NCBI RefSeq assembly: GCF_040954835.1 | Contig: NC_090707.1 | Location: forward strand, 21,532,570-21,596,569 | Direction: 5' to 3' | DNA length: 64,000 nt | Source: Lepisosteus oculatus | Lineage: Eukaryota; Chordata; Actinopteri; Semionotiformes; Lepisosteidae | Shown here: positions 48,201 through 60,200 of the stretch, piece after piece | How positions within the stretch are numbered: position 1 is the stretch's first letter | How the letters are laid out: every line of letters starts with the position of its first letter | The notes under the pieces: model-generated | What the model was told of the DNA's origin: nothing | Seen by the model: only the letters and a program-made list of their open reading frames with translations | Databases searched by the model: none | Program-made: the position numbers and the translations under genes

Positions 48201-51200
48201 ACTATTTGTAATTTAATGGTTATATTATGCACGTTTCCTTATCGTGTCTTGAAAAGTATTTAGACCCTACCTATGGTGTCACATTTTTTAAAATGACAAT
48301 ATAATGCATAAAGATTTTTTTTAATTAATAGGCTATTCAAAATCTAAATGCTCAGACTGAAGTCTTTGAAGGGTAAGATACATTATAGTTAATGTAAGCC
48401 AGAACTGAAAAGCAAATACTGAAATGTGTTGATTGCATAACTATTCAGAACTGTAAACTCGATATTTGGTATTAGTGGTTTTGGCAGCAATAACTGCCTT
48501 ATGGCTTTTTGCTTAAGTACGGTATCTACCAAATTTGCACACTGTCCTCCACTGTCCTGGTGCACTTTTTGCCCATTATTCTTGGCAGATTTGTTCCATC
48601 TCCCTCAGGTTGCTTGATGATTTCTTATACACTAAGTTTTAAAGTGAAGACCTTTGACTGGCCCACTCAAGAACTTTCAACTTCTCATTCTTAAACCACT
48701 ACAGTGTTTGAGCTTGTGCTTTGTAATGTCATGCTGAAAGTTGCGTTTTTGTCCCATTTGTTGCTCCGTAGTAGGTTTTCTACCGCTTTGCTCCATCTAT
48801 GAGATGCTTCCCGGTCCCTGGTGATGAGAAGCATAGTTATAACATAGTTGACAGTAGGGATGTGTTTTCCGATAGTTTGCATCAGATGCAGCACTTTTAC
48901 ATTTAGACCCTAAAGTTCCATTTTTATTTCACTATACCTTTTGCCACATATTTCCAGTATTGCTTAGGTGTGGGATTTGAGGTGTTTTTTTTTTTCAATT
49001 CCATATGAGTCCTCTTTTTGGAGTAACTGGGATATTGTTGACCCATGGACATTTCCCTCCCATCTCTGTTGCTGAACTCTATAACTCTTTTAAAGATGGC
49101 CTCATGGTGGCACCCTTAATCTGTTTACTCCTTGTCCAGCTTTTCAGATTGGAGAGGCAGCCCCATCTAGGCACAGTCTGGTGACCTTGATTTTCTTAAT
49201 GATCAACTTACTAAATTATTGATAAAAAATATTAAGGGTCTTATTTTAAATATAAAATGATTTTATATCCTTCTTCTGATTTGTGTCTTTATCCCTGAGT
49301 TGTTTTGAAAGGTCCGTGGCCTCCATGTTTCAATCTTTGTTTTAAATGCATTACCTGATTGATGGACCTTACAGGGACAGATACTAAATTAACTGTGTGA
49401 CTCTTTGAGGTAGTTTTGTGCACTTTATTTTTGCCAGAGCAAAAGGTTTCGCATCCTTTTGCAAGTATTTTGTTCATAGTTATGAAAACGTGCGAGTGCG
49501 AGTGCGAGTGCGAGTGCGAGTGCGAGTGCGAGTGCGAGTGCGAGTGCGAGTGCGAGTGCGAGTGCGAGTGCGAGTGCGAGTGCGAGTGCGAGTGCGAGTG
49601 CGAGTTATTTGCAGAGATCACTCTGGCTCCCCCACAACCCTTCAGCTGGAAAAAGCAGTTTGAAAATCGATGGATTATCTATTAACTTCTTTTTTTTTGT
49701 TTTGAGTGTGTGATTGTTTATACTGTATAGCAAATATAGTTTGTTGTGTATATCAGAGTGTCAAGTCTATCTTGTTAACAATAAGAACTTTAAAATCACT
49801 TTACAATTGTTTGACTTAGTATTGTACTTTTCACCTTGTGCTAAGTCTTACATTTTTCTTCATCCCTCTAGCTGGAAGATGTTGATGAGGTATATACTGT
49901 ACATTGTCCTGCTTGTTTGTCTTTTTTTCGCCTTTATTGTATTAGAATATTTAGATTCCCTTTAGGAATTTCCCTTTTTTGTTGCTGAAAATATTTTCCC
50001 TTTGCATTTCTGATTAGTGCTAAGAATGCCCTTTAGATATATGACTTACATTTGTGTATTAGGAGAGAATAGCTAAAAATATCCATAGCTTATGATTTGG
50101 TTTTGTTGCTCATCAGATGCCTCTTTGACCTATGCCAGCACTGTCCTGTCCATGGTCCTGGAGGGCCACTGTAGGTTTTCAATGTATCTTTAAAGCAGCA
50201 GCACCAAAAGAGGTGCTTGGAAAAGATATTGTTACAATAGGGGTTGCAAAAATAAATAAACATCAGAGCTAAATATTCTAAGTTGACTGAGCGGATTAGT
50301 CAATAAGTAAAATAAATAACCATAAGCCCCAGCTTGTAAATGATTTTTCCAAGAATATACCCAAGCAGTTGGTATAATTAGAGGCACATGAGTTATTTGT
50401 TCTCTGGCACAGCTTTGTGCTAAATAAAAGTAATAATTCAGGCATAGTGGGTTAAACAAATATTTATGAACAGGGACAATGCACACACTACATTACACAC
50501 AACATAAACATACGATGTACAAGTTTAGAGACAAGATGTTCGAGAAGCCTGACATCCTAACCACCCAGAAAAACCCCATTGTTACCAAGTATTCATACTC
50601 ATAACAACTATAGAGGCCAGAATCAGATAAAGCTGCCTTCTAAATTAAATAGCATACACATTGCAGATAAATGTCAGTAAACCTGGGTGCCGCAAAATGA
50701 GTAGGAACTTCTCTTTATTTTAAAAATGCACTAATCAGGACAGGCAGTTTTTTAACAGAGGAATGTTTCACTCAGAAAATCAGAATAGCATGTTCTCTTA
50801 ACAAGGCTCAAATAATGGCAATGTGATGTGTCCTCCATTTCATGGCACTCACTTTCTTCTGTCTTCCTGTTGTCTCCTCTCCCTTGGTCTGTCTTCTTCT
50901 CTGTCTTTCATCTTATACTTGTGACACTCTGAATCATTTACACAGAACTTAACTGTGTACATAATCACATAATTATACATAATCACCTACCATAGTCTGT
51001 AACAATATTAAAGTGGTCCACTTGGAATTAAAACCTTCACTGGCCCTCCATGACCAAGATTAGAAAATCGATGATCTTATGAAGTTGTTGCTAAAATCTT
51101 GCACACTTTTTTTGGTCAGGGCAAAATGCTTTGACTGACTCCAATATTATTACTACTAAGGAAATGTGATATTTCTGTGATGTACACTGTATGAAAACAC

Positions 51201-54200
51201 ATGTATCTTCAACACCTGCAGTTTTCAAATACACGAAGAACTATTATTAAAATGTTTGATTGTTGTAAAGTGGAATTCAAATGTGAAAAGCACTTATCAA
51301 GTAGCTTTTAGAAACTGTTTGGTACAGTCTATTTTTCTCTTCTGGGGTGTTTTTAAGATAAATGTGTTTTCTTTGAGTAGCTAAAAACTGCAGGTGACAT
51401 TTACTGATATACTGTATATATTTTGCACTCTTTATGGGAGCTTTCAGTGCACTTAATAGTATAATACCAATGTGCCTTATTTTTTAGGACTTAACATTAC
51501 TCTTAGTGATCCTTGAATAATAAGAAAGAACATATCCAGCAGCTAGGTAAACATGTACATATTTTTTTAAGTATCTTGTTTATTATTTTTGGTTCATATT
51601 AACACAGCAATATGTGATCTACAGAGCTATAATTATGTCCAACATATATTTTAAGTTTTTAATAAAACTGTGAAATATGCTGATAGTTTTTTGCAATAAC
51701 ATCTTACAAAGACATTTGAACATCAATTATAAATGGACATGAAGTTAACTTATCTTACCTTAATTTAGAAATCAAACATTAGTTATGGTATTATTTTTTT
51801 ATTACATTTGCACTCCTTTGTCATCAATGCTGCTTAATTAGTGTTTTGGTATAGTCATAATGATTTTCTTTCTTTGAAGCCTTCACAAATGTTTGAATCC
51901 GAGGTATGCACCTTCATTGCTTCATTGCTCAACTTTACAGTGTCGGTCTGCATTGAAGTATGAAAATCAACATTGCTCAACAAATATAATTCCACTTATT
52001 CTTATAAGGGCAGTGAACTTGTCTATTATGATGAGTCCTTATCCTATAAACTTTTAATATTTCTTAAGTATGTCTCTTTTTGTTTTATTCTAAAAACATG
52101 AAAAACTTTACACTTGAGCAAAATGTCATGTAATCTTACCAGAGTGTAGTTCACAATAATTGGTTTGGTTTATCATACAATTTATGAGTAAAGCTTCTAA
52201 AATCTTAATTCAGCCAACAGAAGTGCTTGATTTCAAGGTATTTTTCCTTTCATGCAGTTATTAGAGTGATGAGTCTTTTGTTTGTTATTGTGTGCTTGTG
52301 GCTTTCCTTTAGGGTATTTTTTGTTTTGTAATGTAATTGAAATTGTTTTGTTTTTTGCATCCTTTATTATTATTTTGTACACCCCTGCTTTAGGATTTTT
52401 GTATTTGTGCTATGTTTTGAGAATGTTTTAAGACTATCATTGATAATTTATTCTGTATAAAAAGAAGTTCTGAGATTGTGTGATATATCTGTGGAAAGGA
52501 GAACTATTTTATTATAAACCTTTCCTGAACTTTCACTCATATTAAATCAAAACACCTTCTGCCAATGGCAAATTCCAAATTTCTTTTACTTACTATTTTG
52601 TAAAGACGTGCAGCTATAATATCAATTATTGGTTTTGGAATTTGAATGGGGACGCTACTGAAGCTCTTTCATGTATTACAAGACATCTGGTACATCTTGA
52701 ATGTAATAAAATTGCTAGTTGAAGGTATACATTTTAAATGGTAAATAATTACTTTTTCCTGTCTGTCACTTTTCCTGAAGCCTGCACTTAACCTTGAGAT
52801 AGAGGTATTTCAGTGCATTATTGAGTAAAGTAGTTGTGTAATATATGGTCTAAAGTGTATCGGTGTGCTTACATTAAAGACTGAATAGTATGCTGTTGGT
52901 TTTACCCATTTTTATACTGCTATACACCTGTGTCTCAGGCAAAACTCTGGAGTAGGTTTTAAATTATTTTTTAGTATTCAGTCTCCATTTCTGTCACCAA
53001 CTAATAGATTTTTTTAAGTAAAGCTTTTTTAAAAAATGTTCTGCAGACAGAGAGTCCTGCAAGAATTCCTCGGCCTTCATCTGCCAAGGGACAAAGGAGA
53101 ATGCCCAAAACTGGGGGACAAGGTATCCCTTCTCATCTTGCATTTATACCTTTTGGTTTTGTAAATCTCATCATGTTCATTAAATACATAATATATATTC
53201 TCATTGGTTATGTAATGAATAATCTAGAAATGTTCTGTATGAGGTTGCATTGTTTTATCCAATTAATAGAATTAACAGTGTGGTCATTTTGAAATTAGTC
53301 CATTTTACTAGTATTCATGTTCAGGTTTCTTTTTTGTAGGTAGGCTAGGTACACACAATCAACCTTTTTGCTGAGGTTTTATTTATTAGTGTCTTAATGG
53401 TGTGATTTATTAGGCTTCCAAGCCTTCACTACTAATTGAGTAGTAGTGAGAATCCAAATTTTAAACTGGACCTAGTCAAATTGCATATAGCAGAGCAACT
53501 CCACTGAGAGTAAGCACTGTACTCCTGCTTCTACTTCAGCTGGGTGGATGCTTTATCTTAGATGGATGCATCTTTCTAGCGGTGCTTTTAGCCCGGAGGG
53601 TAAGCATCTTATGCTTTACTTAACCCAGTTGAATCCTCTCACCCCTCTACACACATCCTAAACTAAAACCTCTTGTCTTGTTTGGTTCATTATTCTATAA
53701 CCAAATTGAGATGCATCTTTGCTTGTGATGTAACCTCAGGATTTTAAAGTGTAGCAGACATTGGAGCAAAAGGTATTTTATACTTTCATACTATGTGCTT
53801 TTCAGGAGCTATTTTTCTTTGGCTAATTACTCCCCTTTTGATGGTCAGGGTGTTTTTTGGAGCATTTAACAATGCCTCCTTGCTAACCTTCCACTGAGTA
53901 TGAAACATAGTGTAGCTCTTTCCCCCTGCTGCACTTCAAATACTCTCTCTTAAGAATGTTCAACACCTAAAAGAGTGGAAGGAATTCCATGTGTCTTATA
54001 TTTAAAAGTACTGTGGAGATTCCTGGAGGTCAGCCTGTCTTGACTGTGAAGAGCATTGGTGCCCTCTTGTGGAATAAGGTGAAACTCCATACTTGTTTTT
54101 TTGCCAGCCTGCCACACAAATTGCAGTGGGTCATTTTAAATCCACCCCAGGTCACCCATTTGTTAAATATTTAACTTCAGTTTTGGCAGTTATCCTCCCT

Positions 54201-57200
54201 GGCAAACCTGGATTAATTGTTTCTAGAATTCTGATCCGACTTAACAAAACGGTGACATCAAAACTGTTTCTGTGTGGGTCCTAAACTGTAAAAAAAAGCC
54301 ATCCTTTGGATGAGACATAAAACCAAGGTCATAACTCTCTGTGATCACTACAAATCCTGGGGTGTTTTTCCAAGAAGAGTAGGTGTGTGAATCCTGGTGT
54401 CCTGACCAAATTTCTTCCCTGGCCTTTACCAGTCATTTACCAGCCTCCTAATAATCCCCATCTATGAATTGGCTTCATCACTCTGTTCTCCTCCCCACTG
54501 ATACCTGATGTGTGATGAACGTACTGGTACACTTTTGGTGCTGTTGCATCATCCAGGTGGGACTGCTTATTGGTGATGGTGGAGGTAGTCGCCACTACCT
54601 ATAAAGTTCTTTGAGTAAAATGTCCAGAAAAGAGCAATGTAAGAGTTAGGAATTATTATTATTAGTATTAAATCACAGCTTCAATTTAAAAGAGGTTCTG
54701 AAACAGTTTACCCAGTTATGTCCGGCTTTGATAGGAAATATGCAATTAAAGTGAAAAGTGGCCATTTGGCTGCCATTATATTTAAATATTTAGACTCCAA
54801 TGTAGACTGCTTGAGGTTGAACACTGCAAAACAATTCAGCATGTATCATCCAGGAAAGCTGCTAATTGACACATTATAATTATTAGTATAAGTTTGCAGT
54901 AGATTGAGACAGCAGAATTTCAAAGGTTGTACTGCAAGATGTAACCTCATCAGCACCAAGAAAAGAATAGTTAGAATTTGTTTAGAAGTGCACAAAGGAG
55001 CCAGAAGAGTTTGGGAACAAAGTTTTATGGACAGATGATAAAGATCAAGTTAAACCTTTACCAAAGTGATGGAAAGTGTGTATGGGGTGGGGGGAGGGGG
55101 AACCACAGATGCTCCAAAGAACTCCACCGTAACTTTGAAGTATGGTAGAGATGATTTCATAGTCTTGGCATTCATGAAGACCTCTGGTACTGGCTCTTAT
55201 CTTTATTCATGTCAGTAATAGTGAATTCTGCAGTTTACGAAAATTGTCTGCCAATGTACAGGTAGAAGAAAATGTTTTCATAACTACGGCATGATATTTC
55301 GCCATGTAGCAAGTCAGTGACCCTTAACATACAGCCAATAAAATGATGTTTATCAGGAAAAAAGTAGAAAGTCTTAGTGGTCAAGTCAATATCCAGATTT
55401 AAATCCAATTAAGCATATATTTTCCAAGATGAAGGAAAATTTAGTCGGAAGTATAGGCAAGAACTGAATAGGCTGCAGCACAGGTTTGGCAAAGCATCAC
55501 AAATGTTTACATAAAGTGTTTGCTGAGCTCAGTGATACAACATAACATCACTAGTTTGAACCCAAAAACATGTTTTTGTTCTAATATGATCAAATGTATT
55601 CATTTACGTTTACGTTTTAAAGCCCTTACACTTTCAAGGTAGTAGCATGAATGGTCATGGTCATTATATAAAGAGTAGCAAGTATTTACAGAACTCCTCT
55701 GTAATATGCATGCTTCATTGTAGGTGTAATCAGTGTATGTAGGATATAAATATTTAGCTGAATAGTACACATTTAATATGTACTATTAAATTAAAACTTC
55801 TTAAAATTGAATACTTAACTTCTTAAATACTTAGAACTTCTTCACGCCTGAAGAAGGCTTCACAGCCGAAACATTGTGTTTTCTCTCTTCTCTTTTCAGC
55901 AGGGAATAAACCTATTACTTGTCCCTTTGCAGACTACGCATGCTGACGCAGCTACTGACCTGAACTACTTCAACACATTTAATATAGTATTAAAATCTCT
56001 GTTGTAGTGATTTGTGAAGTAATACTGAAAAAAATAAATTGTTTTTATTTGTTAAACAACTAAAGTAAGATATGCTTTCCTTATTTCCAGATGAATCAGA
56101 CAGTGATGTGGGTAAGTCATTTTTTACTAAATGTACTGTTGTATGTGTGCATTAGATGGTGCTGTTGCAATTTAGACATTACTATAGTACTTGGTTTGAA
56201 AGAAAGAAGTTTTATCCTTTTTAAATAAAAAGATTGATATCACACAGTTACCACTTGTATTATCATTAGTGATTAAAACCTTTTAAGACTGTAATACTTT
56301 ATAGGTTTTTCTTTAATCCTTTGTTTTTTATTTAGATGCTGAAACCCCTAATGTAGAGAGAGCTGCACCTTTGGAGAATGGTGACGTCATAGATGGGCTA
56401 CCTCCTCAGGCAACACAGAGGTCAGATTTTGCTAGATTCTGTTCTTTTCTTTCAACTTCAGACCAGGAGGGGGTAGACCTTGATAAAGGAGATGACTATG
56501 GCTTAAGGGCAGCACTCCAGTTTGTTGCAATTAGTGGTAATGACCCTAAAAACCCTCATGTGCTGAAGTTTTGCAAGCATGGTCAATTTCACTTCAATCG
56601 TATCAAGAAAACAGCATGAGAGTCTTGGCTCTGAAAATACATTTTGCACCAGCTATATCAAATTCTTGTCTGGTGCCTCTAGGGATCTAGTTTGGAGCTG
56701 TGGTGGAATTCATTGATGAAATCTTTCACCTTTTAAGAACCGCAAACCTTCAGTACAGAGCAGTCTTGACTTCTTGTTAAAATACATAAAAGCTAATTGG
56801 TTGTATTCCCTTTAAAATTGTGTTTTTATAGTTTTACCAGCACTTTCTAAGATCTAAGATTTTAACCCTTTGAGTAGTTAGCATTAAAATGAACCCATGG
56901 ATGCAATTTTTTTTGTTCCATTCCTACTTAATTGTATTAATGTTATTTTTTAAATGGGTTAATCTGTAATGAAAACATGAAATAATAGCTTTTTTTTCTA
57001 TGAAGGGAAATTGCAATCAATGTTAATTGAAATACACAACGCATTATGAATGTGGTAGGCGGCAGTAAAAACACAACAGAGACAAAGAATAAGTTCTCAG
57101 ATGTGACACTTTTGTTTGTTGCTGAGCAACATTTTTCACAAAAATTGTCCCAATGTCCAACCATTAAGATTTGCATAGTTGTTTGTCACAATATGTGTAG

Positions 57201-60200
57201 AGGAATGAAACTTGACAGTTTTAACTTGACAGATAAAAAACAGTAAAGTATTTTTCCTATTTCCAACAGTGGCAGATATTGCTGATACAAGGTGAAATAA
57301 TTGTGTTAAGATAAGGCAGGAGAAGAGTGAACTGGAAAATTAGTAGTTCTTTCAGTGTGTGGTATTCTCTGTAGCACTGAACTTCACAAAGTGGTATTTT
57401 GCATTTAGCACACCTGAATTGTTTGGGAACAAAGTTTTATGGACAGATGATAAAGATCAAGTTAAACTTTTTACCAAAGTGATGGAAAGTTTGTGTGGGG
57501 GGGAAGGAACCACAGATGCTCCAAAGAACTCCACCTAAATCAAGTATCTTTGTGTTCCCATGGATGACATATAGTGTGAAGACCCATGGCATCTACATTG
57601 TGTGTAATCCTTCTCGAGTTAAACTCAGAAGTTATTTGATTAAGTTCAGGCAGAAGATGCTATTTTGTGATGTTTGTAGGCATTTAACTCACCTGTATCA
57701 AGTTGTTCAAAAATAATATCATCTACCACTTTTAATTTTTGACAGATATTTTATAATGTCTATCCATGGTTTAAAGATATCTTAACAAGTCTTTCCAGAA
57801 ACATTGATGTAATAGCAAAAAATAACACTAGATGGTGACAGAGACTATGGAAAACGATTACTAATTTTTTTTCACATCAAGGCACAAACAGGCATTGTAC
57901 ATCAAGCATTCAAAGTACAGTTCCATCATACCACTTAAAGAGGCTTTGGAGAATTGAGTAATTCACTTGGAGACTGCATGTCCTTGTCCATCAGACCATT
58001 ACCCTCTCCTCAGTGTAACCACTTTTTATCCAGAGCTGGAGACCTAACTTTTCTGAAGTCTTATCTGCAATGCATATAACTATCTAAAGGCTGCTTCCCT
58101 TTTCAGACCTAATTCACACATAGTAAAGACTCACTTTCCTAACAGAAAAACACACCTCTTTTGGTCCTCTTTCCAGCCATTAGGGTTGTTACCAGTCTAG
58201 TATTCTTAAAGGACCTGTGTCACACACAGCTGCTGCCTCTTTTCTTCCCATACATTTTCACATTTTTCTGTCAGCTCACAGGTGCGGATCTTTGATTCAG
58301 AATTCTCGAATGACGTCTTGTTTTCTTTTCTTCTGAGCAGCAACTTGACAGAGCCCTAAATTATCACAGGCTGTCCATTTTTCTAGTGTAGAAATCCATG
58401 CAGAATAAGTCTGGAGCAGCCCTAGCACCTTCATGTGGCTTGTGGTGGGACAGGGAATGATCTTTTCTAGCTTGGTTGTCAATAATCTTTGTGGTCCTCT
58501 GCTCTGCCATAATAGGAGAATACCACGCCCCAGCAGTGCCCGACCAGCACCACCACGGGTCAAACGGCAAGAGAGCATTGACACGTCACCTGCAGAAAGG
58601 TAAGATTAGGGTATTGTCACAACACAGCTTCACTTGTGATTGAGAATATGAAATGTATGCAATAGATGCCCAACTCCCATACTTGGATTGAGCCCAATTC
58701 AACAGTTGTGAACTGACTTGGAACAAAACATTGTGGCATGTAGGTTTCAGGCACCAGTGAACATGGACATGCTTGCCTGAGTTCTATAAGAACTATGACA
58801 CAGAATCCCACAAGACAGCATTTGCTGCCTGGTTCAAAACATGTGTCACATGTTTACAAAGCAGGCTACACATGCTACTACTCCATACCTTTCACAACAG
58901 ATTCAATGAAAATAAATCCTTTTGATAGCAAATGTTTATAAATATGCATATGTTGTCTGTTCAATAAAATATCAGTGCATCTGCTACAAGACAGATTGCA
59001 ACTTCCCTTATGATAATTTTGTGAATTTGTTGTTTCTTGGATGCTCAGTATGAGATATTGAGATTTCTTTAAATTGTTGGAGCTGTTATTGCTCCTTACC
59101 TCCAAAGAAAGGAATGGCAAAACTGAGAACCCATGCGTTTACAGGTGTTGTTGGTTACATAAATGCAATGCAGATTTGCCTGTTTTAATTATAGCATTAA
59201 AATACCTGAAAGAATGAGAATGTATGTAACAGATCTTTGAAGTCTCTCTAACAGTGGTTCTCATTCTTGGTCCCAGAGTACCTCTCACTGTTTTTGGTGG
59301 TTTTTGTTCCAACGTGGCCTTAAAGCGAATTATTTCCAATACTTTAGGACAGAGAACTTAATGAAAGAACTTTGTGCTGTCTCTGCTCACCTTGCTAACT
59401 GACAATTTTCTCCTGTATTTCAAAACAAACAGCTCTTAATAGATGAACAGACATTGGAGTCAACATTTTTCCATCTGTTTAAGTTTAGTTGGTTATATTT
59501 AAGCTAGCACACTTAAATTAGCACAAGGTTCATACCCATTACAAATCTTATTCAGTTTTTGAAAAACTGAAAGTAAATTTTAAAAAAGGTTTTACATAGT
59601 AAATTGAAATAAATTAGCCCGTGATTAAGAATTTGGCTTAAGCAAAAGATCAAGACCCACAGGTTAACCAGGACCAGGATTGTTTAGGGTATTTTTTAAA
59701 CTAAGGCCCGAATGTATAAAAAAAGCCTTAACAAGCAAGTGGATCAGTTACTATCAGCAATTAGCATTAGCAAGAATCCAATTGGAACAAAAAACAGTAA
59801 ACAGGAGCAGGGACTAGGACTGAGACCCACTGCTTTAGGGTATTCATTGTCCATCTGTTCACCATCACTAGACTCATACAGTACTACTAATGAATTCAGA
59901 TGCATCTATGGTTGACTCATACTGTGTGCAATAACACGGCATCATAATTGTAAGGTTTGGGGGAAAATGCCACAAAGATTCCTTTCAAATTACAATATCT
60001 AAGGTTGGAGGAGACTTTACTGGCTGCTTTAGGAGTTGGCTTGTTGTTTTCCATGTAATGATGAATGTTTTGTATTGTATAATGTTTGGTGGTTTCAGCA
60101 ATAGCAATTTCAAAGAAACTCCTCAGTCTTAATAAGTAATACTTAATCTCCACATGGAAAGGGTGAGTTACTTTTCATTTAAGATCAGTGCTGGCCTATG

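Noticed and set aside
48332..48372. Segment between AG and GGTAAG that could be a traf3ip1 exon
   Set aside because: It is 41 nt, which breaks the frame, and lies inside the Tc1 relic.
49289..49685. Open frames with His-Ser, Cys-Glu or Arg-Val dipeptide runs
   Set aside because: They are translations of the GTGCGA array in different frames, not genes.
51489..51506. Possible extra microexon after TTTTTTAG
   Set aside because: The only usable donor is a weak GTGATC and the peptide is all hydrophobic, unlike the neighbouring linker.
53580..53599. Short segment between TTCTAG and GTAAGC in traf3ip1 intron 11
   Set aside because: It is 20 nt and would shift the frame of exon 12, while the flanking exons join perfectly without it.
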